From Icerya purchasi (lineage: Eukaryota; Arthropoda; Insecta; Hemiptera; Monophlebidae): a DNA stretch of 64,000 nucleotides. Below the pieces are notes generated by a model. The model did no database searches. It was given only the letters and a program-made list of their open reading frames with translations, and was not told the DNA's origin. The position numbers and the translations under genes are program-made. Below are positions 36,032-47,622 of the stretch, piece after piece (position 1 is the first letter of the stretch; each line of letters begins with the position of its first letter). Where the stretch lies: the NCBI GenBank assembly GCA_039619475.1, contig CM077116.1, forward strand, positions 202,887,117 to 202,951,116, written 5' to 3'.

Positions 36032-37465
36032 CTGAAAACATACATGTTATTATCAAAACATAATCATTTTTATGATTAACATGTTGTGTTAGTATTCAAA
36101 TTTTTTATACAAAAAAATTTTAAAATGAGAAAACAATTTCTTCTAAAATTTATTGGAGCGCATCCAGAACGATGTGCATTTGTATTTAACTGAAATAGTT
36201 TTAACTTTTACATAATTTGATGTCACTTGTTTCACAGCTCACGCTCTCTATATAAATTTATTTGGACGCCATCCAATTGGTTAAATGTCAAGTATAACCA
36301 AACAAAATAACCTTGCAAATATTTGAAGTATAATAACATAAAAATGCACAAGTTTAATATAGCAAAACAGGGCGCATTTTAAAATCAGACATTATTGAGA
36401 GTAAACTGCATTCCATTTTTCGTAAAATATTCCTTAATCCAAATTTCTCTATCATTAGCGCCAGTTTGTAATATATTATGATTTTAATTTAGGTTATTCT
36501 CTTTCCACCATTATATTCACTTTCAATTAATAAAAAAAAAGAAAAAGGTAGTTTACCCCGAACGGAGGAGTAAAATTGCAACTAATTTTCCTCAATATTC
36601 CACTTATTATAAAATCTTATATTGAAAAAAAGACAACAAACAATTATTCGTTAGTAAAACTAAAATACGCAGAACTTGTTTTTTTTTTCTTTTTTAAAGA
36701 ACTTGTGATACCTTTTGATTTCTACAACCACACTGTCATATTAGAATTTGAAAATAAATTTAGGATCGTATTAAAATATTTTTATAAAACCTCTGTCTAG
36801 TGGAAATAGGTTAAAAATTCAAAATTTTGAAAACAAATAGCACGGGAGACTTCACCATTGCCAAGCACAATTATTGATTATTTGTTCAAAACACATTTAT
36901 GTACATTAACTACTTTTTCGGTTGTGAAAAACAATTTTTTATTTAACCACTCGAGAAAGTTTTTTTCGCGTTTATTACGTCCAAAGATCTCATCAGTTTT
37001 TTTTTTCTTTTAAAATGAACTTTTCTGCCTTTAGTATGAACAAAATTTCACGAAAAAAGACGAGATAACTTATTTGAAAACTTTTTCTTGCAGTTTGGTT
37101 TAAGATGGAAATGATGCCTGTACTTGGCAACAGTTTTCGTATCAAGGTGTAAATAAGGGTATATTTTTCAATTGACAATTTCTGCAGTATGCGTCTATTC
37201 CAATTTACTATCTCGATAATTTAGTAAAATGGCAAACTTTTGAGTTCTTTATTAACCCACAGAGCAATTTCGGTAAGTTAAAAATATTAGTTTTAAAAAG
37301 AAACGTCAAAATTTTAAATTAAGGATTATGATGAACATTAAAACATGACAAAGAATGAGCGTTTGGTGCATGTGAGGGGGGGGGGCATCAAGTGGTTTCG
37401 GTATGATAACTTTATAAAGTGTAAGAAAACGTTAGTTTAATTATAGCACACAAGTAGAAGCTTAC
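36032..37465. other. RIC3 intron 3
   Basis: AT-rich with poly-T runs near 36680 and 36993. No other signal. Confidence 0.5.
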
Positions 37466-37641
37466 TCGTCTTATCGCACTAGGAACTTCAAAATGATGTG
37501 CAATTGCTGATGATATTACTTTATGGTCTGTTTTAACTTTCGACACTTCGCGTGAATGTGGAATAGCCCGACCTTTCTCTCTTAGTGCCGGATGAATTGT
37601 TTCCGGTTTTGGGAGTATTCGTCTTTCTGGTTTCAAATGGT
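37466..37641 (-). CDS. ric-3: RIC3 homologue, exon 3
   Basis: The acceptor 'gtttagtttcag' precedes 37641 and the donor CGA/gtaagc follows 37466. Phase is 1 in and 0 out. It encodes HLKPERRILPKPETIHPALR, directly followed by EKGRAIPHSR, and ends EVPSAIRR. The 'HPA.REKGRAIP' motif is typical of insect RIC3 proteins just before the Pro/Met-rich segment. The stretch is basic and lies between the two membrane segments. Its phase fits exon 2 and exon 4 exactly. Confidence 0.85.
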
Positions 37642-38477
37642 CTGAAACTAAACGATTATCCGTGATATCAAATTCACATAAAAAAAAAAAGTGATTAGAT
37701 TTAACCAAATACAAACAAAAATGTTAGAAAATTAAAAGCAAATCTTATATGTTCAACTGCAAACAGTTAGTCAAATATTACTTTCGAGGAAGATTAAAAA
37801 CACGCTGATGTATATTTAAAAGGAAAAATGTAAGAAAAAGATTCTTGCAATGTCATGATTAAGTTGGTTTATTTTTTTTTGTCCCGTTTCACAAAATAAA
37901 TTTCTTTATACAGTGATAATTGTTGACGCTGCAATAAAATTGGTCTGAAAAAATTTTAACTTGATCGAAATTTTCTTAAGCAAAGAATAGGTTTAGTCCG
38001 TAAACTTCTTTTCTGATGAAAATTGTATAAACTGACTGAAATAAAATATCATTAATATAAAGCGTTGAATGGTTTAAAGAATTCGTATCGTACATAATTT
38101 TTTAAAACTTTTTTTACGGTCAGATTAACTTTAACATTAATTATATATTTATACGCCAAATGCCAATTACAAATATTTTAATAACAATTATTATTTTGTA
38201 TTCATAAATATTTTCTACGTTAGCCTTTAAATGTATTTCTTCTCTATCTTTTTTCAATTTTTTTTTTAAATTCAACAATTAAAAAATCGTTTAAAAAGCA
38301 AAAAATGAAAAAGTACGCGCGGATAAATATAACTTTGATTATATGCTCTCTTGATTCGACTGCAAGGGAGTGTAAAAGTTACGGTTATAACACAGCCGTT
38401 GAATTAAAAACAAAAACTGTTAAAAAGGATAATACAATAGGAGCCACAGCCACTACACTTTTGCTTAACAATCTTAC
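37642..38477. other. RIC3 intron 2
   Basis: AT-rich. No nested gene was seen. Confidence 0.5.
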
Positions 38478-38828
38478 TTGACACGTTAAATATATCTTTC
38501 ACTCTGTGCGGAACACCGATTAATTTCAAGTCGATTCCAAAATTATATTTTAAGCATAATGATTTATTAATGGTGCGCATTTCTTCTAATATGCTGCGGT
38601 AATTTGATCCAAACTGAATTCTGTCCGTTAATAATATGTTGATATCAACTAAACACGTATCCAAGACAATACTGCGACATGCCGTTATTACAGTTTTGTT
38701 TAATTTTCCATTTTTTTTAGCAGATATATCATCAAAATTTCTATGCGATGATTTCAAAACATTTTCGCATAATTCTGCCATTAAGTTAAGAGTATTAAGA
38801 TCTTTTTCGAGGAAAATATCACAACATC
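38478..38828 (-). CDS. ric-3: RIC3 homologue, exon 2 (long Cys-containing luminal segment)
   Basis: The acceptor 'gttgatatttttcag' precedes 38828 and the strong donor TCAA/gtaaga follows 38478. Phase is 1 in and 1 out, matching exons 1 and 3. It opens with GCCDIFLEKDLNTLNLMAEL. It contains further Cys at ACRS, DTCL and SLCLK, the stretch NYRSILEEMRTINK, and ends HRVKDIFNV. At 117 residues it is long for the region between the two membrane helices, and this stretch is not part of the vertebrate RIC3 layout as I know it. Spaced cysteines suggest a disulfide-bonded domain facing the ER lumen or outside (inference). The ATG at 38781 is internal and is not the start. Membership in RIC3 rests on phase, order and the splice signals. 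Confidence 0.75.
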
Positions 38829-39363
38829 CTGAAAAATATCAACTTTATAAAATTAACTCATTTCTCAAACATGAAATTTATTTTTTATACAAATTATCAT
38901 GACAACCGCAAAATATTTCTTGCTTCAAAAGAAAAAAAAACCCTTAAATGTTACTGCAGCGAAGTACCGAAGCTTTAGCCTTTTTTAAAGCAATAACGAG
39001 TATTCTAAAACGAATAAATAGTGCCATATAAATTTCAGTTTTATAATCAGTAATCAGGAACAACAAACTACTTCGCGACAATGGCCACGCACAAAATTAA
39101 AAATGAATTGTATTTTAATAATAATGTTAATATGATGATTATACTAGTTTTACGATTGAGTAGTAAATAATTTTAATTTTGCCACTATTGCCTTAAAATC
39201 ATTCTACCTTACAATTATTAATTGAATATAAACTTTTAAAGTATCTGATTAAAATTACTTTCAAAAGTAGAAAATTTAATCGTATAATTAAATAAATTGG
39301 ATATAAAGGTAATAATCGGTAATTTTGATTTCAGCATATTTCAATAAAACTTATAAATTATAC
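38829..39363. other. RIC3 intron 1
   Basis: AT-rich. No additional signal was recognised. Confidence 0.5.
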
Positions 39364-39493
39364 CTGTTTCATCTGGATGGGAGAGTGAATCCTTCAACAT
39401 TGGATAAAATATTCCTGGCCAAAGAATAGCAAAGCACACAACAACTGTAGTTAAAATACAAATCGATTTATTGGTACCTATTTCTTCAGCCAT
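39364..39493 (-). CDS. ric-3: RIC3 homologue, exon 1 (start codon and first membrane helix)
   Basis: ATG at 39491-39493 in a good context (actaaaATGG). The donor ACAG/gtataa follows 39364, phase 1 out. The peptide begins MAEEIGTNKS and has a membrane segment ICILTTVVVCFAILWPGIFY at residues 11-30. It ends MLKDSLSHPDETG. An N-terminal hydrophobic helix with an LWP turn fits the signal-anchor of invertebrate RIC3. The 5' UTR lies above 39493, with no TATA box or other promoter signal identifiable in the A/T-rich sequence. Exons 1-6 sum to 1086 bp (362 codons). Confidence 0.8.
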
Positions 39494-41100
39494 TTTAGTT
39501 AAACACTATAATTTCTTTATAGGAAAAAAAAAAAAGTAAAAATCAACTACATTTATTATTTATCTACACACGAAAAAAACTACATTAAAACAAATTACAA
39601 CAAATCTACTACTTTCACGTATGATGGCTGATTTTATATTTACCCCTTTAATCAGTGGTGACAGATGAGAAATTCATGAAATGAAATTGGGTTTGAATAT
39701 ATTTGGAGTTCTAAATTTTGTACAATTCTTAATTTGTGATTTAAAATCGTCATTTAATTAATTGATATATTACATAATTTTCAGACATTTTGATTTAAAA
39801 TCGGCATTTACTCAATCGTTTTATTTTTAAATTAAGAATTTTATATTTTGCTTTTTGCTTTGTGTTTTGTCTTTTTCCATGATTTATTTTATTGCTGTTG
39901 ATAGGCGAAGGGATTTTTTAGAAAATCTTAAGTTCAATAGAAAAGAAATTACTCTTTCGAACCTAGATTTCGTTTTTTAACTAATATTCTTTTATTACTT
40001 TGTAGTTAATTTTACAACAGCTTTTCTATTCTCTCCTTTTTTATATCGATATTTTATTTTGCCTACGTTACCTCTCGTATATACAATTAACGTAAATATA
40101 ACTTTGTGTTACGGCCATTTTCTATTTACTCTTAAACGAGTAGGCAAGATTGTCTAAAATGGTGTTGGTTGGGTGGTTTGTTTATAATTTATTTTAATTT
40201 GAAATTTTTTAAAATTTGTAATAAAATGTATTTACTCGGTAAGTGTAGTTAATCTGCTTGTATCATGTGCGTAAAATGTTAAACTAATTTAATACTCCGC
40301 AAAATTCTCTAAATATAATCTGTTTCATCAATATAAAGTAAGTACTTAAACGGTTCAAATTGATATTTTATTGTAAATGTATTTAAATTTTGTATTGATT
40401 CTTTTGTACTTACTATTAATTTGATTTGCGCAGTTTTGTTTTTTAAGAGTAGAAAAAATTAACATTCAAGTGAGTAATTGACACATGAGATGTTGCTTCC
40501 GCGCGAATTAGAATTATGAATAACGTAAATACGTACAAATTTCAGAAGTACTTTATTCAATAGAAAGTGTAAGTTTAACTGTAGTTTTCGAATTTTATAT
40601 CTGTTACAAATAACATATTCTAATTCGCATATATTAATCATCTGATCATGTCTCCAAATATAAACTTCCGGTTTTTCATTATTTCACTTAAATATTTTGA
40701 GGTGTGCGCTTACTATTTTTGACAGAAGTTAATGTTAATAATTATTTTCAAAGTACGGAAAAGAGCAGTAAATAACGTATGCTTCATAGTTTTCTTTAAC
40801 AATTTCATTCCGAGTTTTGCTCTATAATTAAAATTTTCGTGGTTATTTGTATTACTTTATTTTTAAATGAAAATCTTAGCGTCATTTCATACGTTTTGTT
40901 TAAGCCTACAATATCGATTTTTAGTTCTTTCATGATGCATTTCATAACAGGAAATAATCAGCCAAACAATAACACGAATTTAATGTGTTGATCTGTTTAT
41001 CGTTAAAATTTTTTTTCTAAAAGGTCTTTATCTTTCAGAAGATTATAAATTGCTTATTGAGGTAGAATTGAGTTTAAATTGATCTGTATTGTTTATGTAA
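39494..41100. other. Region upstream of the RIC3 start; 5' UTR/promoter expected
   Basis: No coding sequence was recognised. The promoter and any 5' UTR exons of the RIC3 gene should lie here, but no specific element can be supported. Confidence 0.35.
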
Positions 41101-41327
41101 TTTTTTTTTTTTTTTTGACCTTCGACCATTATTATTTTTTCGACTTTGGCCATCTGAGGACCACGGAAATATTACACCAATAACGCCAGCTACATTTCGT
41201 TCCTCCCCATTTTCTTTCGTTTGTTTGCCCAATATTCTTTCATTTTTTCCGAGTGCGCTTTCTTCATTTCTTCTGTCCACTTTCGCCCTGTTTTCTTTAC
41301 TGTGTCCTTCCGGAATCCTTGAAGAGT
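41101..41327 (-). pseudogene. Poly(A)-tailed fragment with a short basic reading frame
   Basis: On the minus strand, an acceptor-like 'tatatag' is followed by an open frame: LQGFRKDTVKKTGRKW, then TEEMKKAHSEKMKEYWANKR, then KKMGRNEM and a stop. About 120 bp later comes an A16 run (T run at 41101-41116 on the plus strand). The 'SEKMKEYWA.KRK' pattern resembles short basic repeats in nuclear proteins. The terminal A run suggests a 5'-truncated retrocopy or LINE/SINE tail rather than a living exon. No family is assigned. Confidence 0.3.
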
Positions 41328-41529
41328 CTATATATAGTTGTTTTTTTTTTTTTACTATTAATTAAACAAAAATGTGTATATACATAATTCAAATGATCTA
41401 TTTAAGATAAACTAAATGAAAAATTAAAAAAGCCTCGCCTCTTTGAATGCTTACATATATTTTTCAGGATTCGTATCATGGTTTTTACGATTATTTTGTA
41501 GTGATATATTGTAACGTAAAAATCTAAGA

Positions 41530-42600
41530 ATTAATGAATCAAAAACTAAACTACGAATGAAAAGGGACAGGTATGATGTATATTTTCCAAATTTAATAAT
41601 GCACTCAAATGAATGCGTACATGAGTGAGACGAAAGTAATGAATGTGAGAAGGTAAACTGCCGGAAGATAGAAGTAGTGACCCGATATAAATATTTGGGG
41701 GTAATGGTGGACCAACACTTAAAGTGAGGCGTTCATACGGAATATATTGTAAAGAAAATTAGGACAACATTACCAGCATTATAGATTTTAAAGAGATATG
41801 TAACAAATAAAACAATGAAAATGGTGTATCATGCGCTAGTGGAATCGGGAATCAGGTATGGAATTCAGGCATGGGGAATGACTAGGAAAACATACGTGAG
41901 GAAAATAAGTAAACTGGAAATAAAATGCTTAAAATTAATATCAGCTCATAAATACGAGACCGAAAGTGAAATAATTCAAAAAGAAAACGTACTGAGCATT
42001 AGAGGAATGTATTTATTCATAAAGATATGGAAATATATAATGACAGATAAAGAAATAGAACTGGAGGAAAGAAGAAAATTGAATGCGGGCTGAGGGAAAA
42101 CTATTTTTACAAACTGTCGTTAGCTAAAACAAAGATGAGGGAGCCAACGGACAAATACGTTATAGCTCAGTTGTTAAATAAAATACCTAAAGAAATAATA
42201 GAGGAGGAAAAAATTGGGGTGAAAAAAATAGAAAATAAAGGAATGGTGGCAGAAAAAGGGAAATATAGGAATAATAATAAGCATTAAATAAGAGAAAATG
42301 GTACGGAAATAGTGACAAACAAAAGTGAAAAAAAAGAGGAAGGAAAAGGTACGGTTCAAAATAAAAAAATTAAATAAATAATAGATTAGTTATAGTTAAG
42401 TTAGAAATAAAGAAAAACAGGATAAGTTTGTAATAAAATGATCTGCGTGACGATAAAATTGTATAGTATATAAGTAGTATAGTGTAGAAATTTTTAGATA
42501 TAAGAAAACTCGTCGACAAGAGCTTGACGAGGAAATGTGTAAATATTCATAAATATATATATATATATATATTTCAAATTCAAAAAAAAAAAAAAAACTA
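41530..42600 (+). pseudogene. Non-LTR retrotransposon relic, RT C-terminus and 3' end
   Basis: The plus strand reads 'YKYLGVMVDQHLK' (near 41685-41725), then 'VYHALVESGIRYGIQAWG' (41822-41875), then KISKLEIKCLKLISAHKYE (near 41905-41960). A second frame gives 'YFYKLSLAKTKMREPTDKYV' (near 42100-42165). These are the thumb and C-terminal blocks of a Jockey/R1-like RT. The 3' UTR ends in a (TA)n tract (42551-42570) and A15 at about 42583-42597. Only the 3' kilobase is present, which is typical 5' truncation. It differs in sequence from the two Jockey relics elsewhere in the window. Confidence 0.75.
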
Positions 42601-43584
42601 AATTAAAAATAATCAAAACCTACTTTTGATTAGTGCAAATTAAATTCGTTTTATTAAAATACGGTATTTGCATTTTTGATATCAATCAATAAAAAATTTC
42701 TTTTTTTTTTTTTTTTTTTTTTTGATTTTACTTTATTGATAGGTAAAAGTTTTTGCTCTATTTTTTTATTTGCTTAGATCTACTGCTGTTTTTCATTAAA
42801 TCTTTATCTTATTTCTAGATGGCTTAACGCTCTTTTCTGATCAGGTTTCTATCTCATTTATGACGTTAACCATTAGTCCTTGCTGGTCGATTCATATCCG
42901 CTTAATATTTGGCATATCCCGTTATATTCCTCCCCTTGCATACACACTTAGGCAAAGTTTCTTTTTAATGTCAATATTTTCCATTTATCATTGTATGTTA
43001 TCGTAAGTACTGATCTTTCTATTTTATTTATTAGTTTCTTTATTAGCGTTCTTTCCTACCGATTGTACAAGCGGTTATACTGGTAGTATATATCGGTTGA
43101 TTAATTATTTTGGGACTTACCAAGATTTTTTTATTGTTAAATGCAAAAAAAAAACACAACTTCGATCCCGACCGTCTCGTAACTATTCATAAGAGATTTA
43201 CCGCTTGAAAAACCTGTCTGATTCATTAAGTCACAGGATAATTTTCAATAAACTAAGTTCCTAAAATAAAATTTCATTGCCCATTCATTTAGAATTTTTC
43301 CAATATTGTGTCTAGTCGCTTTTCATTCGTGTGGCGGAGAATACATTGTAAACGGAAAGAAATTTACCGAATAAAAATGAGATACTCCTTTAGTTAGGTA
43401 TTAAATTTAAACACTTTGGAGAAAGCGATTATTGTTTTTTTAATGTAAAAAATCCGATGCCGGTGTTTTAACGAGAATTGCTTATATTTCTTTCTATACT
43501 TGTTATACAAAGTTCGCAATCTTAGAAACGGAATTTATATTATGGAACTTAACTTTGAATAAACTCTTATATAAATATAAAATA
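42601..43584. other. AT-rich stretch upstream of the ANKRD11-like exon
   Basis: Contains a T21 run at about 42703-42723. No earlier ANKRD11-type exon was found on the plus strand. Confidence 0.4.
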
Positions 43585-43835
43585 AACAAATACCTCAATA
43601 ACAAATAAAAATAAGTATAAAATAATTTACTCTAATATATTGAAATAAATACCTTAATTTGGGAAACGTTTTTGGACATAGTTCATCAACTAACCATACA
43701 GAGTGTACTCAAAAATAAAACTAAAAACACACTTTTAAGCTATGCCCGAAAACGTTTCTAAAATAAGGTATTTATTTTAATTTATTAAATTAATTTTATA
43801 CTTATTTTTGTTTGTTATCGAAGCATTTATTTATT
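43585..43835. repeat. ~250-bp palindromic repeat (MITE-like)
   Basis: 'aataccttaatttgggaaac' (near 43650) pairs with 'gtttctaaaataaggtatt' (near 43755). 'ataacaaataaaaataagt' (near 43598) pairs with 'acttatttttgtttgttat' (near 43800). 'ggacatag' pairs with 'ctatgccc'. The spacer is about 50 bp. No target duplication could be read. It lies about 160 bp before the acceptor of the ANKRD11-like exon. Confidence 0.6.
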
Positions 43836-43995
43836 TTATATTTATAAATATTAACAAACATGTATGGATTTATCTACATTTAAAATCTTATATTGTGTTT
43901 ATTATTATTGTTTTTTTGAGTTGTATGTTTTTAAGTTTACACTTCTAAGTAACTAGCTCCTTTTTTCAACAATATAATTTTAGTTTTTATTACAG

Positions 43996-44814
43996 AAAAA
44001 CATATTGGACATGCCACCACCTGTTCAAACACCTTCAACTAGTATGTCGTTTAGTACTTCACTACATCCGCGAAAACGCAAATTTATAACACCGAAGAAA
44101 ACTGTTGAAGAAGACGGACCTCCACCGAAACGTCATCCACACGAAATTCCGGTGACTAATTGCTACCAATCTTTCATCGATATCAGAAAATACGTGAGTA
44201 AAAAGCACAGAGCATTATTTCCAGTAAAACCAAAACTGTTCCACGGTTTCGAGAGCTATCTTATGAATAAACAGAATTACACGCTGTTATCGAATTCTTG
44301 GAATAGACTCGGTCGCCCGACTCCGCCCCCGGATTCCGTACCGGTTCCTATGAGACAATTATTTACGAAACAGGAACAGGAACGTATGCAGATGCGTCTG
44401 ACACATACGTGCGAACGAGAAAAATTGGTACTGAGCGTTGAACAAGAAATTTTACGTGTACACGGTTTAGCCGCCCGATCATTAGCAAATCAGTTGGAAC
44501 CTTTTTCATTTTGTTCGCTGATGAAGGACGAAGAAGTATATTCGATCCCGACTCCAGAGCAGGAAGAAAAAGAAAAGAATTCGCATCCTCGCTATAACGG
44601 TCGATTATTTTTGTCCTGGTTACAAGATGTCGATGATAAATGGGAGGGAATTAAAGAGGACACTTTGAGTCGTCATAAGCTGGAGGTGCAAGGTTTACAA
44701 GCTCGTCAAAAATTGGAATGGTCTCTGAAACTTATGGAACTCGGACTAGTGTGTGATGACTTTCCGCTTAAGATTCCGGATTCGCATGTTCCGATGGTCA
44801 ATACTTACGAATAA
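43996..44814 (+). CDS. ANKRD11: ANKRD11/ANKRD12-type protein, terminal coding exon
   Basis: The acceptor 'tagtttttattacag' ends at 43995. The exon enters in phase 0 and stays open for 272 codons to TAA at 44812-44814. An in-frame Met is at 44011, but the exon is internal to a longer gene, so that is not the start. After a Pro/Ser- and Lys/Arg-rich linker comes the conserved C-terminal domain. Blocks are YQSFIDIRKYVSKKHRALFP, 'MRQLFTKQEQERMQMRL', 'CEREKLVLSVEQEILRVHG', 'AARSLANQLEPFSFCSLM', 'LFLSWLQDVDDKW' and 'HVPMVNTYE' at the end. This domain is diagnostic of ANKRD11/12, nuclear ankyrin-repeat co-regulators that bind histone-modifying complexes. Its GC content and codon use are far above the surroundings, as expected of real coding sequence. 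The ankyrin repeats and middle region are not visible in this window. Confidence 0.9.
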   Translation, partial: KNILDMPPPVQTPSTSMSFSTSLHPRKRKFITPKKTVEEDGPPPKRHPHEIPVTNCYQSFIDIRKYVSKKHRALFPVKPKLFHGFESYLMNKQNYTLLSNSWNRLGRPTPPPDSVPVPMRQLFTKQEQERMQMRLTHTCEREKLVLSVEQEILRVHGLAARSLANQLEPFSFCSLMKDEEVYSIPTPEQEEKEKNSHPRYNGRLFLSWLQDVDDKWEGIKEDTLSRHKLEVQGLQARQKLEWSLKLMELGLVCDDFPLKIPDSHVPMVNTYE

Positions 44815-47000
44815 CTAAATGCGATCATGCGAACCGAATATTGGTAGGATGTAATTGAATGGTAAACGAGATAGCAAAAGAAAACTACGTTGCATCCATT
44901 TCGTTATTGATCAGACCACCGTGGATTATGCTTTTTAAGAAGTATTTAATGGATTAATAGATCACCGTTTAAAGCTTCAGTAATTATTTTTGAATAATTA
45001 AATTAATGCTGACCGATTTCACACGGAAAAATATGGTAATTTTCAATTACACTCTGGTGTCAATTGTATTGCAGTGGTGTAATTTTCCTGCCATATTTTA
45101 TCATCTTTTGGAGTAACGCATTTCTTCTTTTGTATCAAGTTTTATTGTTTAGTAATGAGTATGTTGATTAATTTGCTACTCTTTTCTCCAACGAAATTTA
45201 GGCGGTTTTATTAGTAGTTTTGAAATTTTCAATGCTTTGTGCTAGTGAACTTTCAAGATCCAGATACTGGATAAGGCTGATAACAGGTAGTTCTGTGGTT
45301 GATTCGAATTTACCTGTTTCATGTATGTTAGCTGTTTTGTGATGAATACACAACTGTCATCTTTTGCAATTGACGATTAATGGAATTTTGCGACTTTGTG
45401 TTTTGTACAAGAAACCAGGTTAGTAAATTATAATTTGGAGGTTATTTTTAAATCTTCGTTCGTTCATTTGAAATGGAGTTTTCTGTGAACTTAATTATCT
45501 TAAAATCGAAAATTTAGTAACATCTTTATTCGTGCTAATGATTTTACAAGATGCATTTCATATTTACCCCTATGTATTTTATAGTTTTTAATATGATTTA
45601 CGTGAATTTATATGTTTTTTTGTACATACTTTCAAACTGTAATACATTACAAAAAAATAATTTACCCGTGAAATGTTTATAAAAAATTATGAACCTATAT
45701 CTATATTTTATTTAACAGTTATAGATGATTTAAATTTTGTGGATGCTAACATTAAAGTTACTTTTAAAAATAAAAATAAAAAAAATGAAATATATAGATT
45801 GCGTTGGAATTTTCTTGAAAAGCACTCCGTAAATGGTAATTTAAATTTTATTATTTATTATAAATTCAAAACTTATTTTCCTTTTGTTCGAAAATCGTTT
45901 TGGTTGAAAAAACGAAAATAATTAAAATATAAAATAAATTATATTTCATTACTGTGATCGTTTGGAGGTAACACTGAATTAAATTTATAATTCACCAATG
46001 TAAGTAGTTTATTATCATTTTTGTATGCGTTACTTTTTATTAAAAATGTTCATTACCAAGTACATTAATTTGTTTTCATTATAAAGTAGTTTTAATGTTA
46101 TTTTTGATCTTTTTTCAGCACATCAAATTAATTTTAATCTTATTTCTATCATATAGAGACTGTGTGTGTATATATGTATAATATAGTATGTATACATGTA
46201 TTTGTGTACATATATATTAGAAGTTATAAAAGAGAGTATGTGCATACATCTGTTTTCAACATAGTTGACGTAATATAAAAAGATTTATTGTAATATTAGA
46301 TTAAAGTTTTGATAAAGTTCTGTAATAAAAAATACGTGTAAAATTTAGCCAGCGGCTATAGAAAATTAGTAAATTAGTTGTTTTTTTTTTGTTAATTTAT
46401 TTTATACAGTTATTCGATGAATAATTATCGTTCATTTTAGAAATGCAGTGCTGTATATATCTATATGTGTTTATATATAAATTGTTACTCTTTGATGTGA
46501 ATATTTTTGGAAATTAGTGCTGTGTATACATGTGTTTGTTTCGTAAATTGTTTATCATTTTATATGTATAATCTGTTAATTATTAATAATAATAGTCATT
46601 TAAAAAGTTAAATATTTAAATTAGCTTTTTCAAGTGCAATGAATAATATTAATATTAAAAACCACAGCGTCAATAATAGTGTACATTAGTTTTATAAAAT
46701 TTGACTGTGGAAAGATTATTTTAAGCTGAAAGCTTTTATATATATATGCATACATATATAAAATATTAAAATGGTTGTTGAATATATTTCAATGTACAAA
46801 TTTATTTTAAATTATGTAAAAATATTTGCTAAAAATTGAAAAGTCATTGTATTTGTTAATTTTACTTTTTGTTGTAATTGCCAATTTTAAACTTTTATTT
46901 ATATATATATATATATATACATCTGATATCATGTGGAATAAATTTAACTAAAATAATTCATTAAATTGTATACGGTTTGTTTTATGTAACGCCTTACGTG
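44815..47000 (+). other. 3' UTR and downstream sequence of the ANKRD11-like gene
   Basis: Starts after the stop codon. Possible AATAAA-type signals occur (for example near 45941 and 46935), but the cleavage site cannot be chosen by eye. A stem pairs 'aatatggtaattttcaatta' (near 45030) with a 'taattttcctgccatatt' region (near 45080). Several (TA)n and (GT/TA)n tracts follow (46160-46220, 46735-46760, 46898-46918). Confidence 0.45.
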
Positions 47001-47622
47001 TTAGCGAGTAATTATGTAGACCAATTCGTACTGTTTTATACTATACTATTTATTTAATCTTTTACCAGAATATAATATTTTGTTTTTCAGTCAATGATCT
47101 GTTTATTTATAGATCATAGAAATTGTGTTTAGCATTGTTTAAAGTTAAATCTAATGGTTGGGCTAATTAAAAATTCATATCACTATTTTCCACATTGAAA
47201 ATATTCAAAATTAACGACAATTTTTGTTCCGATGAAATTGTTTTGAATTGCAGATTTTGGTAAAAATTAATATTTCAATTTTGGCTTGGTAGTGTTAAAG
47301 TTGTTCTTTTGACATTTTACAAGTATATTCCATTATTATATCAAAAAAAAAAAAAACTGGGTTTCTCGTTATTCTTTATATACTATAATAATTATCATTT
47401 GCCTCTCATACCGATTAAGAGATTGCTTAGGACGCAGCAGTTGGATGTTATTACGTTTATTATTCTTTATAGTTCATTGCGGAAATTTTTCGGCTTCATA
47501 TCTAAGGGTTGTTCCAATATTTGCCGCGTAATGTTCTCCATTTCTGATTTTATGATTCCAATTATATAAAGTTTAATGGTGAATCGGAGTATTGAAAAGT
47601 CTCAGAAGATCCAAATAAACGA

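Noticed and set aside
38404..38781. 125-codon minus-strand ORF starting at the internal ATG
   Set aside because: The ATG lies inside RIC3 exon 2 and the frame runs past a strong donor at 38478. The exon is better explained by splicing from 38828 to 38478.
43150..43200. A possible B-box-like 'cttcgatcccgacc' after an A run
   Set aside because: No A box at the right spacing and no match to the SINE family.
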